Shown here: piece by piece, positions 28,587-37,398 of the stretch
How the letters are laid out: every line of letters begins with the position of its first letter
Position numbering within the stretch: position 1 is the stretch's first letter
NCBI GenBank assembly: GCA_041494245.1
Contig: JBGQAK010000010.1
Span: 1-64,000, forward strand
DNA length: 64,000 bases
Reading direction: 5' to 3'
Origin: RBG-13-68-16 sp041494245
GTDB taxonomy: Bacteria; Acidobacteriota; Thermoanaerobaculia; Thermoanaerobaculales; Thermoanaerobaculaceae
Notes under the pieces: model-generated
Databases searched by the model: none
The model's input: only the letters and a program-made list of their open reading frames with translations
Told to the model about the DNA's origin: nothing
Translations under genes and position numbers: made by a program

Positions 28587-30467
28587 TCAGCGCGCCGGTC
28601 TGGTTTCGCGACGCGCGATGATCTTCTCGATCTCGTCCATCGCCCAGTTCATCTGCGCCTCGAGGGCCTTATAGGGCGCCGGGGTCGCCAGGTCCACGCC
28701 GGCCTCCTTGAGGAGCTCGTAGGGGTAGCGTGAGCCCCCTGCCTTCAAGAGGCCGAGGTAGCGCTCCTTCGCGCCCGGAACGCCCTGCATCACCTCGCGC
28801 GCGAACTGCGCGGAGGCGGCCAGCGAGGTGGCGTACTGGTACACGTAGAAGTTGTAGTAGAAGTGCGGGATGTACGCCCACTCCACGGCGTACGCGTCCG
28901 GGATACGGACCACGCCCTGGGCGCTGCCGTGGTAGCGCCGCAGCAGCTCGCCGTACATCTTGGTGAGCTTGGCACCGGTGAGCGCCTCGCCGTTCTGTAC
29001 CTTCTCGTGGATGGCGAGCTCGAACTCCGCGAACATTGCCTGGCGGAAGAACGTTACGCGCAGGTTCTCGAGGTAGTTGCCGAGCAGGAACAGGCGCTCG
29101 TCGTCGCTCGCCGCCTGCGAGAGCAGGCGCTGCAGCAGGAGCGCCTCGTTGAACGTGGATGCAACCTCGGCCACGAACGTCGAGTAGTCCGCGGTCGGGT
29201 ACGGCTGGGCCTTGTTGGCCAGGTACGAGTGCATCGCATGCCCCCACTCGTGCGCGACCGTGGAGACGCTCTCGTAGTCGTCGTTGTAGTTCATCAGCAC
29301 GTAAGGGTGCACGTCGTACGCGGAGCCGTTGGAGTACGCACCGGACTGCTTCCCCGGATGAGGGTAGACGTCCATCCAGCGCGAGTTGAAGCCCTTCCGC
29401 ACGGCCTCGACGTACTCCGGGCCGAGCGGCGCAAGCGCCTCCAGCACGAGCGCCTCGCCCTTGTCGATCGGGAAGGCGAGGTCCACGTGCTTGACCAGCG
29501 GCGGGTAGATGTCGTGGTAGGCGAGGTCGGGTATGCCCAGCAGCTTGGCGCGCAGGCGGAAGGCGCGCTGCAGCGTGGGCAGCGCATTGTTCGTCTCGGT
29601 GATCAGCGTGCGGTAGACCGACTCCGGGATGTTGCTCCCGTCCAGGGCCGCCGCAAGGCACGAGGGGTAGTTGCGGGCCTTGGCGTAGAACAGGTCGCGC
29701 TTGACCTGCGCGTCGAGCGCCACCCCGAAGGTCCGCTCGAACTCGCCGTAGGCCTTCCAGAACTGTTGGAACACCAGGATCCGGTCCGCCCTGTTAGAAA
29801 GGGCGCGGTACTTGGTGTAGGCAGACTGGTCGAGGCGAACCTTGGTCCCGTCCGAGAGCGTCACCTCGGGGAACGGCATGTCGGCGTTGGAGAAGATGCC
29901 GTAGATGCTGGCGGGGGCGGGCGTCACGAGGCCGGCCTCGGCAAGGAGCTTCTCCTCCGGCTGCGAAAGCATGTGCGCGCGCTGGCGCTCCAGGTCCTCG
30001 AGGAAGAAACGGTAGGGTGCGAGGCCCGGTTCCTCCTTGAGAAAGCGGGTCACCGTGCCAGCGGGCAGCGCCAGGATCTCGGGGGCGATCCAGGAGGTGC
30101 GCGACGCGAACCCCGCGCGGAGCTGCATGATCTCCTGCCGGGCACCGAGCGCCTCGGAGACCCTCGTGTCCTCGTCCGACCACATGGAGGCGTACGAGTT
30201 GATCCGCCCGATGTCCTTGGCCATCCCGAAGTAGGTGTCGAGAGCCAGCTTCATCGTGGCCGGTGAGCTCCCGAGCTTGCCGCGGTAGGCGTCGATCTCG
30301 CCCATGCGCTTGTCGAACCGCTGGCGCGCCGCGTTGAAGTCCCCCATCGCCGGGTAGAGGTCACCCAGGTTCCAGCGATGCTTCTCCGGGAGTGCTTCGC
30401 CTGCCAGCATGGCCGATGCGCTCACAACTCCGACGAACAGCAACCCCGCCGTCAGTATTCTCACCAT
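28587..30467 (-). CDS. pepF: oligoendopeptidase F (peptidase family M3B), exported
   Basis: A 626-residue zinc peptidase. An N-terminal signal-like segment (LTAGLLFVGVVSASAMLAGEA) is unusual, since PepF is usually cytoplasmic. The zinc site is HEWGH (His406, Glu407, His410). The third ligand is expected in the downstream helix with STFVAEVASTFNEALLL. The C-terminal helical lid is complete (FYYNFYVYQYATSLAAS). It is upstream of the che operon on the same strand. Confidence 0.93.
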   Translation of the reverse strand: MVRILTAGLLFVGVVSASAMLAGEALPEKHRWNLGDLYPAMGDFNAARQRFDKRMGEIDAYRGKLGSSPATMKLALDTYFGMAKDIGRINSYASMWSDEDTRVSEALGARQEIMQLRAGFASRTSWIAPEILALPAGTVTRFLKEEPGLAPYRFFLEDLERQRAHMLSQPEEKLLAEAGLVTPAPASIYGIFSNADMPFPEVTLSDGTKVRLDQSAYTKYRALSNRADRILVFQQFWKAYGEFERTFGVALDAQVKRDLFYAKARNYPSCLAAALDGSNIPESVYRTLITETNNALPTLQRAFRLRAKLLGIPDLAYHDIYPPLVKHVDLAFPIDKGEALVLEALAPLGPEYVEAVRKGFNSRWMDVYPHPGKQSGAYSNGSAYDVHPYVLMNYNDDYESVSTVAHEWGHAMHSYLANKAQPYPTADYSTFVAEVASTFNEALLLQRLLSQAASDDERLFLLGNYLENLRVTFFRQAMFAEFELAIHEKVQNGEALTGAKLTKMYGELLRRYHGSAQGVVRIPDAYAVEWAYIPHFYYNFYVYQYATSLAASAQFAREVMQGVPGAKERYLGLLKAGGSRYPYELLKEAGVDLATPAPYKALEAQMNWAMDEIEKIIARRETRPAR

Positions 30468-30521
30468 GGGTCCTCCTCGGTGCTCCCGACCGGGGAGTTT
30501 AGCGCGAAAAGCGGTAGGTGA

Positions 30522-31547
30522 TCACAGCACCAGCATGGCGTCGCCGAACGAATAGAAGGAGAAGCCCTCCCGCACGGCGAGCGCGTACGCCGAGAGCACC
30601 CGCTCCCGTCCGGCGAGCGCCGCGACCAGCATCAGCAGCGTGGAGCGCGGCAGGTGGAAGTTGGTGAGCAGCGCGCCGGTGGCGCGGAAGCGGTACCCGG
30701 GCAGGATGAAAAGGTCGGCTCGCGCGGCCCCCGGCAGCACCCGCCCGTGCCCCACCGTCAGGGCGTGCTCGAGCGCCCGGCATGAGGTGGTGCCGACGCA
30801 GACGATACGGCGCCCGGCCGCCACTGCCCCGTTCAGCGCCCTCGCGGCCGTCGCCGAGACCTCGTAGTCCTCCGGCTCCACCGCGTGCTCCCGCGGGTCC
30901 TCCGCCTGCACCGGCCGGAACGTTCCCGGCCCGACGTGCAGCGTGAGCCGCGCGATCCCGACCCCCCGCTGCTCCACCGCGTCCAGCAGCTCGGGGGTGA
31001 AGTGGAGCCCCGCCGTGGGGGCCGCCACCGCGCGGCCCTCCCGCGCGTACACGGTCTGGTAGCGCAGGCGATCGGCCTCGCTCGGGCCATGCTCGCGGCG
31101 GATGTACGGGGGAAGCGGGACCTCCCCCACCGAGGCGAGCACGGCGCCGTCCAGGGGCGGAGAGAACTCCACCCGCCACGTGCCATCCCCCAGGCGCTCC
31201 CGCGGGACGGCCGAGCCGGACGCGAGGGCGAGGGGCACGCCGGCACGCAGCCGCTTCGCCGGGCGCGCCATCACCTCCCACTCCGCGCCGCCCAGCGGGC
31301 GCACGAGCAGGAGCTCCGCCTCGCCGCCCCCCGGGCGGTGCGCCCGCACCCGGGCAGGGATCACCCGCACCTCGTTAAGGAGCAGCAGGTCCCCGGGCGC
31401 CAGCAGAGCCGGCAGTGCCGAGACCCTGGAGAGCGCGACGGTGCCGGCGCCGCGGTCCAGCAGCAGCAGGCGCGAAGCGCCGCGCGGCCGGGCCATCTGC
31501 GCGATCAGGCTCTCGGGGAGCGTGTACTCGAAGTCCGCCGTGCGCAC
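30522..31547 (-). CDS. queA: S-adenosylmethionine:tRNA ribosyltransferase-isomerase
   Basis: A 341-residue enzyme that makes epoxyqueuosine at tRNA position 34. Recognisable segments are FEYTLPESLIAQ, NEVRVIPARV, LPPYIRRE, RYQTVYAREGRAVAAPTAGLHFTPELL and NFHLPRSTLLMLVAAL. Normal length for the family. It starts with GTG and is divergent from the aconitase-family gene. Confidence 0.96.
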   Translation of the reverse strand: MRTADFEYTLPESLIAQMARPRGASRLLLLDRGAGTVALSRVSALPALLAPGDLLLLNEVRVIPARVRAHRPGGGEAELLLVRPLGGAEWEVMARPAKRLRAGVPLALASGSAVPRERLGDGTWRVEFSPPLDGAVLASVGEVPLPPYIRREHGPSEADRLRYQTVYAREGRAVAAPTAGLHFTPELLDAVEQRGVGIARLTLHVGPGTFRPVQAEDPREHAVEPEDYEVSATAARALNGAVAAGRRIVCVGTTSCRALEHALTVGHGRVLPGAARADLFILPGYRFRATGALLTNFHLPRSTLLMLVAALAGRERVLSAYALAVREGFSFYSFGDAMLVL

Positions 31548-31664
31548 ACGCCCATCCTACAGGCGCGCGGCGGCCGTTGTGCGGGCAGGCGGCCGCCGCT
31601 ACACTCGTCCCTGTCCGTGGGCAGCTGGTGGCAGAACCGAACGGTGGCCCGCTGCAGCGAGGAG

Positions 31665-33623
31665 GTGACGCTGCCGGGGCGCGTCCTCTACCTGGTGGAT
31701 GACCCCCGGGCGCTGCGCGCCCAGCTCGCGGGGTCGGACCTGCCTCCCGGCCACGGCCTCCCGCTCCGGCACGACATCTCCACCGACGAGATCACCCCCG
31801 CCCGCGTTTGCTACCACTTCGACGACACCCTCGGCGAGTTCCCCTACCTGGGCTTTTCTTGCCGCGGCGAGCTGCCGGTCGGGCGGGGCGCGGTGAAGGC
31901 CGGAGGGTTCGCGGTCTCAGTTGCGGGGCGGAGGCGCGGCAAGGGCTCCTCGCGGGAGGCGGCGCCCTACGCCGAGTTGGCCGCGGGGATCCGCCTCGCC
32001 GTCGCGGAGAGCTTCGAGCGGATCTACGAGGCCAACTGCATCAACCTCGGGCTGTTCACCACCACGGACTTCTCGCTGCTCGAGAGGGTGCACGCCGGCC
32101 GCCCGCTGCCGTTGGCGGCGTTCACGGAAGGCAAGGACATCATCAGCGCCGAGATCGTCCGCCTGCGCGGCCTGTTCCCCTACAACGTCGCCCGCCTACA
32201 GGGGCGCGTGGCGCCGCCCGCCATCACGACCGGCCCGCGGCCGATGACGCTGGCGGAGAAGATCATCGCGTCCCACGTCCGCCACCACACCAGGCGCGGC
32301 GTGCCCGCGGTTACCCCCGGTGACGCCGCCTTCGTCATCGCCGACCTGCGCTTCTCGCACGAGTACGTCACCCCGATGGCCTCGATGATGTGGGACAACA
32401 CCGTGGGCCCGTCAGTGCCGCTCACCGACCGCGAGAGCGTGGTCCTCTTCCGTGATCACCTCACCCTCGTCGGCCGGGTGATGGCCGCCGAGGAGGTCGC
32501 CGCCGGAAACCTCGCGCTGGCCGAGGCGCTGGCCATGCGGCAGCGGGAGTTCGCGTCCCGCATGGGCGTCCGGCTCCACGACGAGACCCCCGACGGCGGT
32601 AGCGACGGCATCTGCCACACGCTGGTGCTCGAGAGCTACGCGCTGCCCGGCCAGGTCCTCCTGGGCACCGACTCGCACACCTGCCAGGCTGGCGCCCTTG
32701 GCGCCCTCGCCATCGGGTGCGGGACCACCGAGATGTTCAACGCGTGGTTCACGCGCGACGTGCGGGTGAGGGTCCCCCGCACGCTGCTCGTGGAGGTGGT
32801 CGGCAAGCCGGGGCCGGACCTCGCTGCCCAGGACATCGCGCTGCTCCTGCTCGCGCACCCGCTCGTAAGGGCGGGCCGCGCCGTGGGCATGGTGATCGAG
32901 TACGCCGGCGAGGTGGTCCGCTCGCTGGCCGTTGAGGAGCGCGCCACCCTCACCAACATGGCCGCTGAGGTCGGCGGTTTCACCGGGATCGTGGCGCCCG
33001 ACGAGAGGGTCGCCGAGTTCCTGGCCAGCCGGCGCGGGCTCGACCTGGCCGCCGCGGAGCGCATCCTCGAAGGTTTGCAGGCCGATCCCGGCTGCGAGTA
33101 CGCGCAGACGATCCGCATCGACGTCTCCGAGCTGGAGCCGATGATCGCAACCCCCGGCGACCCGGGAAACGGGCGCCCCGCACGGGAGGTCGAGGGCCAG
33201 CGAATCGACATCGCCTACGGTGGTTCCTGTACCGCCGGCAAGCGGAGCGACGTGGACATGATGTCGGCCGTGCTGCGCTGGGGCCTGGAGCGCGGCCTTC
33301 GCATCCCCCCTGGAACGCGCCTCTTCATCCAGTGTGGGAGCCAGGACGTGGAGCGCTACTGCGAGGAAGCCGGCCACCTCGCGCTCTTCCGGCGCGCCGG
33401 GGCGGAGATCGTGCCGCCCTCCTGCGGTGCCTGCATCAACGCCGGGCCGGGCGTCTCACGCTCTCGCGACGAGGTGACGATCTCCTCGATCAACCGCAAC
33501 TTCCCGGGCCGCTCCGGGCCGGGCAACGTCTACCTGGCTTCCCCCAGCACGGTGGTCGCCTCCGCCCTGGCCGGCCACATCGCCACGTGGCCGTCCCTCC
33601 GCCGCCGCACCGAAGACGCGTAA
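31665..33623 (+). CDS. aconitase-family dehydratase with swivel domain at the N-terminus (fused small-large)
   Basis: About 652 residues. Residues 1-190 form the swivel (LeuD/aconitase-C like) domain: DISTDEITPAR and GRGKGSSREAAPYAE-type loop, then ANCINLGLFTT. The Fe-S catalytic part follows (about 195-650). It has HEYVTPMASMMWDN, GTDSHTCQAGALGALA, the first cluster Cys in YGGSCTAGKRSDVDMM and the Cys pair in PPSCGACINAGPG. Thus all three [4Fe-4S] cysteines are present. The domain order is the reverse of standard aconitase. Substrate could be citrate/isocitrate, homocitrate or isopropylmalate; sequence alone does not decide. GTG 31665 or GTG 31644 may be the start. Confidence 0.8.
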   Translation: MTLPGRVLYLVDDPRALRAQLAGSDLPPGHGLPLRHDISTDEITPARVCYHFDDTLGEFPYLGFSCRGELPVGRGAVKAGGFAVSVAGRRRGKGSSREAAPYAELAAGIRLAVAESFERIYEANCINLGLFTTTDFSLLERVHAGRPLPLAAFTEGKDIISAEIVRLRGLFPYNVARLQGRVAPPAITTGPRPMTLAEKIIASHVRHHTRRGVPAVTPGDAAFVIADLRFSHEYVTPMASMMWDNTVGPSVPLTDRESVVLFRDHLTLVGRVMAAEEVAAGNLALAEALAMRQREFASRMGVRLHDETPDGGSDGICHTLVLESYALPGQVLLGTDSHTCQAGALGALAIGCGTTEMFNAWFTRDVRVRVPRTLLVEVVGKPGPDLAAQDIALLLLAHPLVRAGRAVGMVIEYAGEVVRSLAVEERATLTNMAAEVGGFTGIVAPDERVAEFLASRRGLDLAAAERILEGLQADPGCEYAQTIRIDVSELEPMIATPGDPGNGRPAREVEGQRIDIAYGGSCTAGKRSDVDMMSAVLRWGLERGLRIPPGTRLFIQCGSQDVERYCEEAGHLALFRRAGAEIVPPSCGACINAGPGVSRSRDEVTISSINRNFPGRSGPGNVYLASPSTVVASALAGHIATWPSLRRRTEDA

Positions 33624-34261
33624 CCCCCCGCTTGTGTTGCCCCGCGGGTGCACGGCCGGTCCTTTCCTGTCACTGCGTGACGGCATTGTGTGCCGGTGCC
33701 GGGGTGGCCTGTATGCGGCTTTGCGTCTCCCCAGGCGCTGCGGCCGCACACTCCTGCGCCCGCGACCGGAGGGCGCGATCCGCGCCGGGGCCCCTCGGCG
33801 TTCGCATGAGGCCGCGCCGCCGTCTCCCCACCGCGGCTCGCGCGTCCGGTGCCCGCGGGCTCCGGAGAGATCCGCCACCCCGGCACCGGCGGATGGAAAG
33901 CCCCCCACCCGGAAAGCGGTGGCTCTGCCAAAGCGCCTAATTTCTCGCGAGAGCGTCCTGTTGATGCAGGGGCACAGGGATTCGGGGGGCGGGGGTGACT
34001 CCGCCCCGCGGGCGATAGGAGCCATCGCGCCGGAGCGCACGGGAACCGAACGGCCAGACCGGCGGGCGGAAACGCTGGCCCTGACCGAGCGTTCTTGTGC
34101 CAAGGAGGGGAACAGCGAGGGTCCACACGCCGGGCTGTGCCTGCTCGGTCGTGCGCGCAGGCGGGTCGGAGGGCTGCACTCGATGCGCAGGCCGAGCGAC
34201 TGCTCGAGCCCGCGGGGCAAACAAAGAAGCCTCACGCAGTGAAGAATAGAAACCCGGGCTG
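33624..34261. other. 638-bp gap without a supportable gene
   Basis: The region lies between the stop of the aconitase-family gene and the stop of the EF-P paralogue (convergent genes). Frames are open on both strands only because of high GC, and none has a Shine-Dalgarno site or recognisable protein. GGGGGCGGGGGTGACTCCGCCCC near 33986 can form a hairpin. I see no riboswitch or RNA gene that I can name. Confidence 0.5.
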
Positions 34262-34828
34262 CTACTTCACCCGCTCGACGAAGTGGCCATCGCGGGTGTC
34301 TACCTTGACCTTCTCGCCGACTGTCAGGTACGGCGGCACCAGGATCTCCAGCCCGGTCTCCAGCGTCGCGGGCTTGAGCTGTGCCTGGGCGGTGGCACCC
34401 TTGATCGGGGGCGCGGTGTCCACCACTCGCAGCTCCACACTAAGCGGCAGCTCGACGGTGAGCACCTGGCCGTTGTAGAGCAGCGAGCGCAGCTCCAGGC
34501 CGTCGGTGAGGTACCCCGCCGAATCCCCGAGCGCCTCGGCCTGGAGCACGAACTGCTCGAAGCTCGCCTGGTCCATGAAGATGAGTTCCTCGTCCTGACG
34601 GTAGAGGAACTGCACGGGTCGCTTCTCGCAGTCGGCGGTGGCGACGGTCTCGCTGCCGCGCAGGGTCCTGGCCAACGTCTGCCCGGTGCGCAGGTTGCGC
34701 GCTTTGATCTTGACGAGCAGGCTCGCGCCTCGCGCGCTGGGCGTCTGGACGGCGACCTCGGTGACGGCCCACGGCGCGCCGTCCAGGTCGAGAATCTCGC
34801 CGCGCCTGATCTCGGTGGCGGCGATCAC
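34262..34828 (-). CDS. EF-P paralogue of the EfpL/YeiP type
   Basis: A 188-residue translation factor of the EF-P family with three domains: KOW-like (1-65), OB (66-130) and C-terminal OB (131-188). The loop that contacts the P-site tRNA reads VQTPSARGASLLVKIK, which matches the S-P-T-A-R-G-A loop of YeiP/EfpL rather than the PGKGQA loop of lysine-modified EF-P. The C-terminal region (PPIKGATAQAQLKPATLETGLEI) also fits. The expected role is relieving stalls at polyproline and similar motifs, possibly without post-translational modification. GTG 34828 overlaps the tag stop as GTGA, so the genes are coupled. Confidence 0.82.
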   Translation of the reverse strand: MIAATEIRRGEILDLDGAPWAVTEVAVQTPSARGASLLVKIKARNLRTGQTLARTLRGSETVATADCEKRPVQFLYRQDEELIFMDQASFEQFVLQAEALGDSAGYLTDGLELRSLLYNGQVLTVELPLSVELRVVDTAPPIKGATAQAQLKPATLETGLEILVPPYLTVGEKVKVDTRDGHFVERVK

Positions 34829-35448
34829 GGCTTCTTCCGCGTGCCAGCGGAGCCCGTCTTTCCCTTCCCCGCCAGCTTCGCGAGCTCGTGGTAACGGAAG
34901 CAGCTCACGAGGTGGTCGTTGACGAGCCCGCACGCCTGCATGTGTGAGTACACGATCGTCGGGCCGACGAAGCGGAACCCCCGCCGAACCAGCTCGGCCG
35001 AGAGCGCCTCCGACTCCCTGGTCTTGGCCGGGATGTCTTTGAGCGTCCGGTTGGCGTTCAGGCGCGGCTTGCCGCCAACGAACGACCAGATGAAGGCGTC
35101 GAAGGAGCCGAATTCCTGCTGCACGGCCAGGAACGCCCGCGCGTTGGAGACCGCCGAGTTGACCTTGGCGCGGTTGCGGATGATCCCTGGGTCTGCGAGG
35201 AGCTTTCCGATCCGCGCGGGCGTGAAGCGAGCCACCTTCTCGGGGCCGAAGCCGGCGAACGCGCGACGGTACCCCTCCCTCCTCTGCAGCACCGTGCGCC
35301 ATGACAGCCCCGCCTGCGCCCCCTCCAGGATCAGGAACTCGAAGTGCCTGCGGTCGTCGTGCTCCGGCACGCCCCACTCGGTGTCGTGGTACGCCTCCAT
35401 GAGAGGGTCGGGCTTCCCCAGCCAGCAGCGTCTCGGCGTCGCTTGCAT
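34825..35448 (-). CDS. tag: DNA-3-methyladenine glycosylase I
   Basis: A 207-residue base-excision repair glycosylase that removes 3-methyladenine. It has the Tag hallmarks: CWLGKPDPLMEAYHDTEWG near the N-terminus, GLSWRTVLQRREGYRRAF, the central helix-hairpin-helix region and the C-terminal zinc ligands in VNDHLVSCFRYHE. Family length is about 190, so it is full. Its stop overlaps the start of the EfpL-type gene by 4 bp. Confidence 0.95.
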   Translation of the reverse strand: MQATPRRCWLGKPDPLMEAYHDTEWGVPEHDDRRHFEFLILEGAQAGLSWRTVLQRREGYRRAFAGFGPEKVARFTPARIGKLLADPGIIRNRAKVNSAVSNARAFLAVQQEFGSFDAFIWSFVGGKPRLNANRTLKDIPAKTRESEALSAELVRRGFRFVGPTIVYSHMQACGLVNDHLVSCFRYHELAKLAGKGKTGSAGTRKKP

Positions 35449-35490
35449 GCCGGAACGATACCAGACGCCGGGCGGCCGCCGGAGGACCTA

Positions 35491-35667
35491 GGAGCCTGTC
35501 CGAGTAGGCGGCGAAAGCGAGAATTCCGAGGGCGCCGGATGGCAAAGAAGCCGAGCGAAAAACCCGGAGGCGTAGCTAGAGCTACGTCGAGGACTTTTCG
35601 TGACGGCTGACACGACCAGCCGGATGTCTTCGGGATTCGCAGCCGGAGCACTACTCGGATAGGCTCC
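35491..35667. repeat. 177-bp element with 17-bp inverted ends (MITE or REP-like)
   Basis: GGAGCCTGTCCGAGTAG (35491-35507) is mirrored by CTACTCGGATAGGCTCC (35651-35667) with one mismatch. Inside is a GTAGCT/AGCTAC hairpin and two GCCGGATG copies. No coding capacity. It makes up most of the 335-bp gap before the DedA-rhodanese gene. The symmetric ends suggest a small mobile unit or a stem-forming repeat. Confidence 0.75.
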
Positions 35668-35783
35668 CAGCCGGGCGCACGCGGCGGCACGGACGAGCCT
35701 CCCGGATGATTCCGCGCACCGGATCCGTTACGCAATGGCAGCAACGCCCGGTCGCCGTCCGGCCGCCGGGGAGGGAGCACGGC

Positions 35784-36728
35784 ATGGACCAGCTCTTTGA
35801 TCTGATCAGCCGCCACGGTCTGCTCTTCGTGTTCGCCAACGTCCTGCTCGAGCAGGTCGGGCTGCCGATCCCGGCGCTCCTGACCCTCGTGCTCGCGGGC
35901 GCGCTGGCCGCGGACGGGAAGCTCTCGGCATCCGGGATCCTGGTCGTGGCGGTGATGGCCTCGATGGCGGCGGATGTCCCGTGGTACCTCACGGGCCGGC
36001 GGCTCGGGTTCCGCGTCCTGCGCACGGTCTGCCGGTTGTCGGTCTCACCAGATTCATGTGTCCGTCAGACCGAAGCTGTGTTCGAGCGCTTCGGGCCGGC
36101 CTCGCTGGTCATCGCCAAGTTCATCCCGGGCTACTCCACCGTGGCCCCTCCGCTGGCCGGGATCCTGGGAACGCCCATGCCCGCCTTTCTGCTCTACAAC
36201 GCCGCCGGCGCGATCGTGTGGGCGGGGGTTGCTGTCGCAGCCGGCATGCTCTTCCACAGCACCGTGGAGAGCCTGGTGGGCACGCTCGAGGCCCTGGGCA
36301 GCTGGGGGCTCGCGCTCACTGTCCTCGGGTTGGTCCTTTACGTGCTGTGGCGCTGGGCACGCCTGGTGCAGTTCCAGCAGGCCCTGCGAATTGCCAGGAT
36401 CTCCGCCGAGGAACTCAGGCGCCTGATGGACGAGGGCCACCAACCGCTTATCCTCGACGTGCGGACCAACCTCTCCTTCCGGCACGACCCGCGCACGATC
36501 CCGGGCGCCATCCGCTTCCACCTCGACGAGCTTGACCAGAAACTGGCGGGGATCCCGAGGGACAAGGAGATCATCCTCTACTGCACGTGACCCAACGAGG
36601 CCACGGCGGCCCGGGTGGCTGCCAAGCTCAAGGAAAGAGGGTTCCAGCGCATTCGCCCGCTCGCGGGCGGCTTCGAGGCCTGGGTCTCGGCAGGGTTCGC
36701 GGTCGGCGACGGGGCGCTGCCATCCTAG
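35784..36728 (+). CDS. DedA membrane protein fused to rhodanese; in-frame TGA, probable selenoprotein
   Basis: With TGA 36588-36590 read through, the product has 314 residues. Residues 1-195 are a DedA/SNARE-associated domain with membrane helices and the KFIPGYSTVAPPLAG motif. Residues 210-314 are a rhodanese domain (ISAEELRRLM, LILDVRT, IPGAIRFHLDEL). The active-site loop reads Y-C-T-(TGA)-P-N-E, with Cys267 aligned to the rhodanese cysteine and the TGA at residue 269. After it ATAARVAAKLKERGFQRIRP and LAGGFEAW complete the fold before TAG. My recollection is that relatives carry Cys at the TGA position. ATG 35784 follows GGGAGG. Stopping at 36590 would cut the domain through its active site. 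Confidence 0.8.
36605..36623 (+). promoter_or_regulatory. candidate bacterial SECIS hairpin after the in-frame TGA
   Basis: GGCGGCC (36605-36611) and GGCTGCC (36617-36623) make a 7-bp stem with one G-U pair and the 5-nt loop CGGGT. The loop starts 22 nt after the TGA, has G at its second position and contains GGGU. These agree with published descriptions of bacterial SECIS elements (short apical loop with an early G, about 16-37 nt from UGA). It lies inside the coding sequence, as bacterial SECIS do. Confidence 0.65.
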
Positions 36729-36836
36729 CCCGCCGCAACCGGCGCACGCCGGGACGCTGGTCGGTCTAGAATCGTATCACGCGCCCGCGGCAGTCGGCGA
36801 CGCGACCGCCGGCGGGCCGGGACCGGGAGGACAGCG

Positions 36837-37358
36837 GTGCGACGGGTTTCCCCTGACGAACTGCTTGTGAGGCCGTTCACAATCTTCGACCGGCAGTGGG
36901 CCCTGCTGGTTGGTGGGAGCGCACGGCCGAACCCGATGACCGTCTCCTGGGGAGGGTTCGGGACGGTGTGGAACCGCCCGGTCGCCACGGTCTACGTGCG
37001 GCCGACGCGCTTCACGTTCGGGCTGCTCGAGTCGGAGCCCGCGTTCACGCTCAACTTCCTTCCGGAGCGGTACCGCGCCGCGCTCGACCTGTGCGGTGCG
37101 GTGTCCGGGCGCGATCTCGACAAGTGGCAGGCCACCGGCCTGGGCAAGCTGCGATCGTCGACCGTGGCCGTGCCGCGCGTGGCCGAGGCGGAGCTGGCCC
37201 TCGAGTGCCGCGTGCTGGCGACGCTCGAGGTGGACCCGCAGCGCTTCCTCGAGCCCGCGATCGGCGAGCTGTACCCGCGCAACGACTACCACCGCGCGTT
37301 TCTCGGGGAGGTGCTCGCGGCATGGGCCGAGGAAGCGTTCCTGGAGCGAAGCGACTAG
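36837..37358 (+). CDS. flavin reductase-like (FMN-binding split-barrel) protein
   Basis: A 173-residue protein of the flavin reductase/DIM6-NTAB family. Sequence features are NPMTVSWGGFGTVWNRPVAT (flavin-binding strand), TRFTFGLLESEPAFTLNFLP and the downstream helix with KWQATGLGKL. It probably binds FMN; a redox partner or substrate cannot be named. GTG 36837 follows GGGAGG. It is 108 bp after the DedA-rhodanese gene on the same strand and might be co-transcribed. Confidence 0.82.
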   Translation: MRRVSPDELLVRPFTIFDRQWALLVGGSARPNPMTVSWGGFGTVWNRPVATVYVRPTRFTFGLLESEPAFTLNFLPERYRAALDLCGAVSGRDLDKWQATGLGKLRSSTVAVPRVAEAELALECRVLATLEVDPQRFLEPAIGELYPRNDYHRAFLGEVLAAWAEEAFLERSD

Positions 37359-37398
37359 CGGAGGTTCGCTCGACGCGCCGGCGCGCAGGGCGCGCGGC

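Noticed and set aside
36588..36590. TGA as an ordinary stop of the DedA-rhodanese protein
   Set aside because: The conserved rhodanese sequence continues without a break in the same frame and a hairpin lies at the expected place; kept only as the alternative (sequencing error or pseudogene).
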